Origin: Trichoderma breve
Lineage: Eukaryota; Ascomycota; Sordariomycetes; Hypocreales; Hypocreaceae
Assembly (NCBI RefSeq): GCF_028502605.1
Contig: NC_079237.1
Coordinates: forward strand, 2,170,001 to 2,234,000
Length of the DNA: 64,000 nucleotides
Reading direction: 5' to 3'
Shown here: positions 61,001 to 64,000 of the stretch, one piece after another
Layout of the letters: the number at the start of each line of letters is the position of its first letter
Position numbering within the stretch: position 1 is the first letter of the stretch
The notes under the pieces: model-generated
Told to the model about the DNA's origin: nothing
Databases searched by the model: none
The model's input: only the letters and a program-made list of their open reading frames with translations
Position numbers and translations under genes: made by a program

Positions 61001-64000
61001 TACGAGTAAGACAGGCCAAAGTGCACATGCACAGGCTAGATAGACATGCTATAGTGCCGTCGTAGTCTAGGACGTGCTTCGTACGCCAAAGGACGATGGG
61101 GGCAGTTGAGCAATAGACCGTTAGCTGGCATCTCCACGTTTGACGCCTTGGCCTGCTGGTAGGCTTCATGGATTTGCCAGTAGCCTTGGTCTCCAGTATC
61201 TCTTCATAATACCTGTACGGGCCAAGTCCTGTGCTGGCCCTGCGGTACTGGTTTTGGTAAGGCGTGCCGTTGGTGTGGGGGGCCAGCCGCCTGCGACAGA
61301 CTCGGCTCGCCAGCCCCTACTTGTAATACCTCCCGCAGATTGACACAGACAAAAGTAGGTGGCGTCTTGCCTTTGATTGCTGTGAACCAACCGCTTGCCG
61401 CGTCATGGTAGCCATGTAGAAAGCCGCCAACGCCGATGGTACAAGGCCAGACACTACTTTGAGTAATGACCCTGGGGCGGTCGTAAATTTCACGACTTGT
61501 TTCTCCGTGGGCATGTAATATCTGGTAGTCAAAGATGAGCTGCTAGTAAGAATCCAGCCTTACTGTCCACAGGCTGCTGGGCGTGAATGGTCAGATCATC
61601 AAGTAGCCCTGCCCTCGCATTTTGTGGCACCCTTTCACATAGCTCTTCCGCTCCTCTTTCATTCTGCCGAATTATTCTCTCGGCTCACGTGCAGAGAAAA
61701 CACTTCTAATATGTGGAGGCTGTAGGGTAGTAATGAGGCGTCACCTTGGCCGGAGTCGGTGAATTTGGTTGCATGGCCAAAGCCATAGATGCAATATGCC
61801 AGCAAAAGGGGGGACGCGGGCTTTGGGCCTGTCTGCAGAGTGATATGCGCCACTGCAGTCGTCACATTGGTTGTGCCAACGTGTGCAACCATACGAAAAC
61901 AGCAACCCGCTACAAAGACGAATGTTGTGCGCTGCCGGCGCAGGTGAGATTTTTTTGGTGGTGGATAAAAGGTTCTCGGCGATGGCCTATACACAACTAG
62001 TGGATGGCGTAGGTGCAGTATGAAAAGCCATCCACAATCGATATCTCACAAGGCACAAGGATAGAGTAAGTTGCTATAACATCCATCACTCGGCATCGTG
62101 TTAGCCAAGTTGCGCTGCGTGGAACCCAGAATGACGGCCTGGGCTTTTGCAACCCAGCTCCGTCCTGACCACTTCTGGTGGCGGTAGTGGTACTCGTACA
62201 TGTAGCGTCGGATGCCGGGGATTGGGCGACAACTGCGACGTTTGGGGAGAATTAATGTCCAAGTGCTCGTAGTCAGACAGGTCTGTCTTGGTTCGGATAG
62301 TCCAACTAGGGTAGACAAGGATGGATGTGGAACTCTGAGCAATAAAGTTGTCCTGGTTGAAACATGGCTGCGTGGGACATTGACGCCCGCATTGGGCTGT
62401 AACGTACGGAAGAGGCCTGCAGCAAGAGTTAAAAGCCATGCCAAGCACCTGCTAGCAGTGCTAGGTTATTGAGGCACTCGTAGCCGAGGGACCAGCATTG
62501 GTCCCAGGGTCATGATCACCACGGCCGGCGAACCTTGCTCAAAAGGGCGTGCGGCGTTGAGGCATGTTTGAAGTACTCCGTGCCAATGGCAGGGAGGAAG
62601 AGCAACCCGTACCAGAGCGCATTCGTGTGCCGAGACAAACAATCAAAGAGGAAGCCCTCTTCGCCTGGTGCGCCACCGGTGACGGCTGAAAGGTTATGCG
62701 GCGACCAACGCATTTGCCGGGTGGCTCAGTCTGGACCTGGCCAAGGTGGGCGAGTGACGCCGATCATCGTATTGTCGAGGGAGCAGCGAAAAAGGGGGCT
62801 CATTCTCTGGCGCCGTCGCCATTCGCTGCAACCCCACAAGTGCGACAAGGACACGGCCCGCCAGGTCACGGCGCCAGTGGATCAAGAGCCGTCCGAGCAT
62901 TTGCAAGTCACCGGAGGCTTGAGTGGGACAATCGCGGCGGGGGGTTCGGTTCCAGGTATGGAGGGCATCAATGCTGGTAGTGCTCCGTCCTTGCCCTTGG
63001 CGCCATTATCCTGGCCAGCGCAGCCGGGTCCCCGAAGATTGACGAAGGAGGATTGCCCTGACCTGAGCAGATACGGAGAAGCAAATCCGGCTCCCTGCCA
63101 GGGCGTCAAGCGATCACATGACAAAATGTCGTCCGCCCTGAGAACTGGGGCAGAAGATGGGCGTGTGCCTCGCGAAGCTGCGTTCAGCTACAGCCCACAG
63201 GTAATACCACCAGGTACTACTCCGTACACGTAAATAACAGTAATAGACGCCGCAAAGCGAGAAACGAAAGGCGAGAAGGGCGGAAGTAAGCTGGCCTGTG
63301 ATCGGCTGTTCCTCTAGCTCTTTTGGCATGAAACCACTGGGTGTCTCGTCGAGCGCCAGAACAAATATGACTCAAGACGTGCGTCGCGGGCAAGTCGACC
63401 GATGCTAAATGCAAACGACCGGAATTCTCCCCAGTAATCCAGCAGCCTGAACCATGCCAGCGGCAGCTTTCGCGTGGCCATTAGTAGAGGTAGCACCAAG
63501 CGGTTTAGTAGCACTCACGTCGGTACGAGGATGGAGTACTGTGCTCCCCTTACCACCCCCTGTAATTGCTCCAGGCCCATCTCCGCAGGCTGTCCTGTCG
63601 AAGGGCAGCTGTCTCCATCAGCCATGGTCCCATTTCAGGATGTGATCAATGGTCAGAAAGCCAAGTCTAGCACAAGCAGATGCGCCGGGGGCCTCGACAT
63701 GACCTGTGCTGAGGGGGCTCCCGGACTTCGCTGCTGTGCAGGACGGGGCTTGCCTGTGCTCTTGGTTCTAACAGGACCCGGACTCTGACCAGGACCTGCA
63801 AGGCGTCACATGTTGGTTGGTCTTGGACAAGCAACCAGATTAATCAAGGCTCTCGCTGGACCTGGAGCTGATGGTGGCGCAACGGAGAAGGATTGGATGG
63901 GGCAGACGAGCGAAAGTGTAGGTACAGTAGCACTGCTAGCACGGGTACAACCACAGCGCTGGCTGGCACAAGTGCGAGCCGACCGCAGTCAGCCATGCAG
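58083..64000. other. gene-free region of about 5.9 kb (to window end)
   Basis: No recognisable protein-coding gene. Two long frames, 59520-60233 and 62535-63233 (+), start with ATG or a near-cognate codon but show no domain, signal or codon pattern I trust. The region is rich in GTAC-containing words such as TACTCGTAC, TACTTGTAC and TACTCCGTA. Confidence 0.5.

Noticed and set aside
62535..63233. 232-codon open frame (+)
   Set aside because: Composition is Gly/Pro/Arg-rich without motifs, and it overlaps open frames on the other strand. No splice or promoter context.

Overview
This window looks like nuclear DNA from a filamentous ascomycete, most likely a Sordariomycete and probably Hypocreales. 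Nearly every gene carries short introns of about 40-70 bp with GTATGT/GTRAGT donors, CTAAC/CTGAC branch sites and TAG/CAG acceptors. Several genes are orthologues of classic Neurospora genes (ham-2, vib-1, ccg-1), and the rest are compact fungal housekeeping genes. The species cannot be fixed from the sequence alone. I see no tRNA, rRNA, CRISPR array, transposase or prophage.

Layout, left to right. 0-8.6 kb: the start of a CAF16-type ABC ATPase (-), DNA polymerase delta subunit 2 (+), a small heptad-repeat protein of a fungal family I only loosely recognise (+), a serine/threonine dehydratase (+) and the histone-fold protein CENP-S/MHF1 (-). 9-16.3 kb: a secreted haem peroxidase fused to three WSC domains (-), then a second serine/threonine dehydratase (-) with its intron at the same place as in the first copy. 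18-24.6 kb: a MARVEL-type membrane protein (+), the STRIPAK subunit HAM-2/FAR11/STRIP1 in seven exons (-), and a DUF2011 nucleolar-looking protein (-). 26-28.3 kb: an NDT80/PhoG-domain transcription factor of the VIB-1/XprG type (-), with about 13 kb of apparently gene-free DNA upstream. 41.5-58.1 kb: an RBR ubiquitin ligase like ITT1/RNF14 (-), dolichyldiphosphatase CAX4 (+), an unclassified seven-helix receptor-like protein (-), the glucose-repressible clock-controlled protein CCG-1/GRG-1 (+), an EBP-type sterol isomerase (-), NAD kinase (-) and a PfkB/ketohexokinase-like sugar kinase (+). 58.1-64 kb: no recognisable gene.

The genes do not form one pathway; this is an ordinary chromosomal neighbourhood of independently transcribed genes. 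A loose theme is starvation and hyphal physiology: VIB-1 (nutrient sensing, secreted proteases, heterokaryon incompatibility), HAM-2 (hyphal fusion), CCG-1 (glucose repression and clock) and a secreted WSC-peroxidase. That theme is inference only.

The most unusual signals are: two apparent GC-AG introns with the same GCAAGT donor; a 21-nt tandem repeat encoding seven heptads; strictly alternating pyrimidine-purine tracts (up to 47 bp) on both sides of vib-1; short words (TACTCCGTA, TACTCGTAC, TACTTGTAC) heavily repeated in non-coding DNA; and the very long gene-free region upstream of vib-1. Exon boundaries were worked out by hand from reading phase and splice consensus, so they may be off by a base or two.
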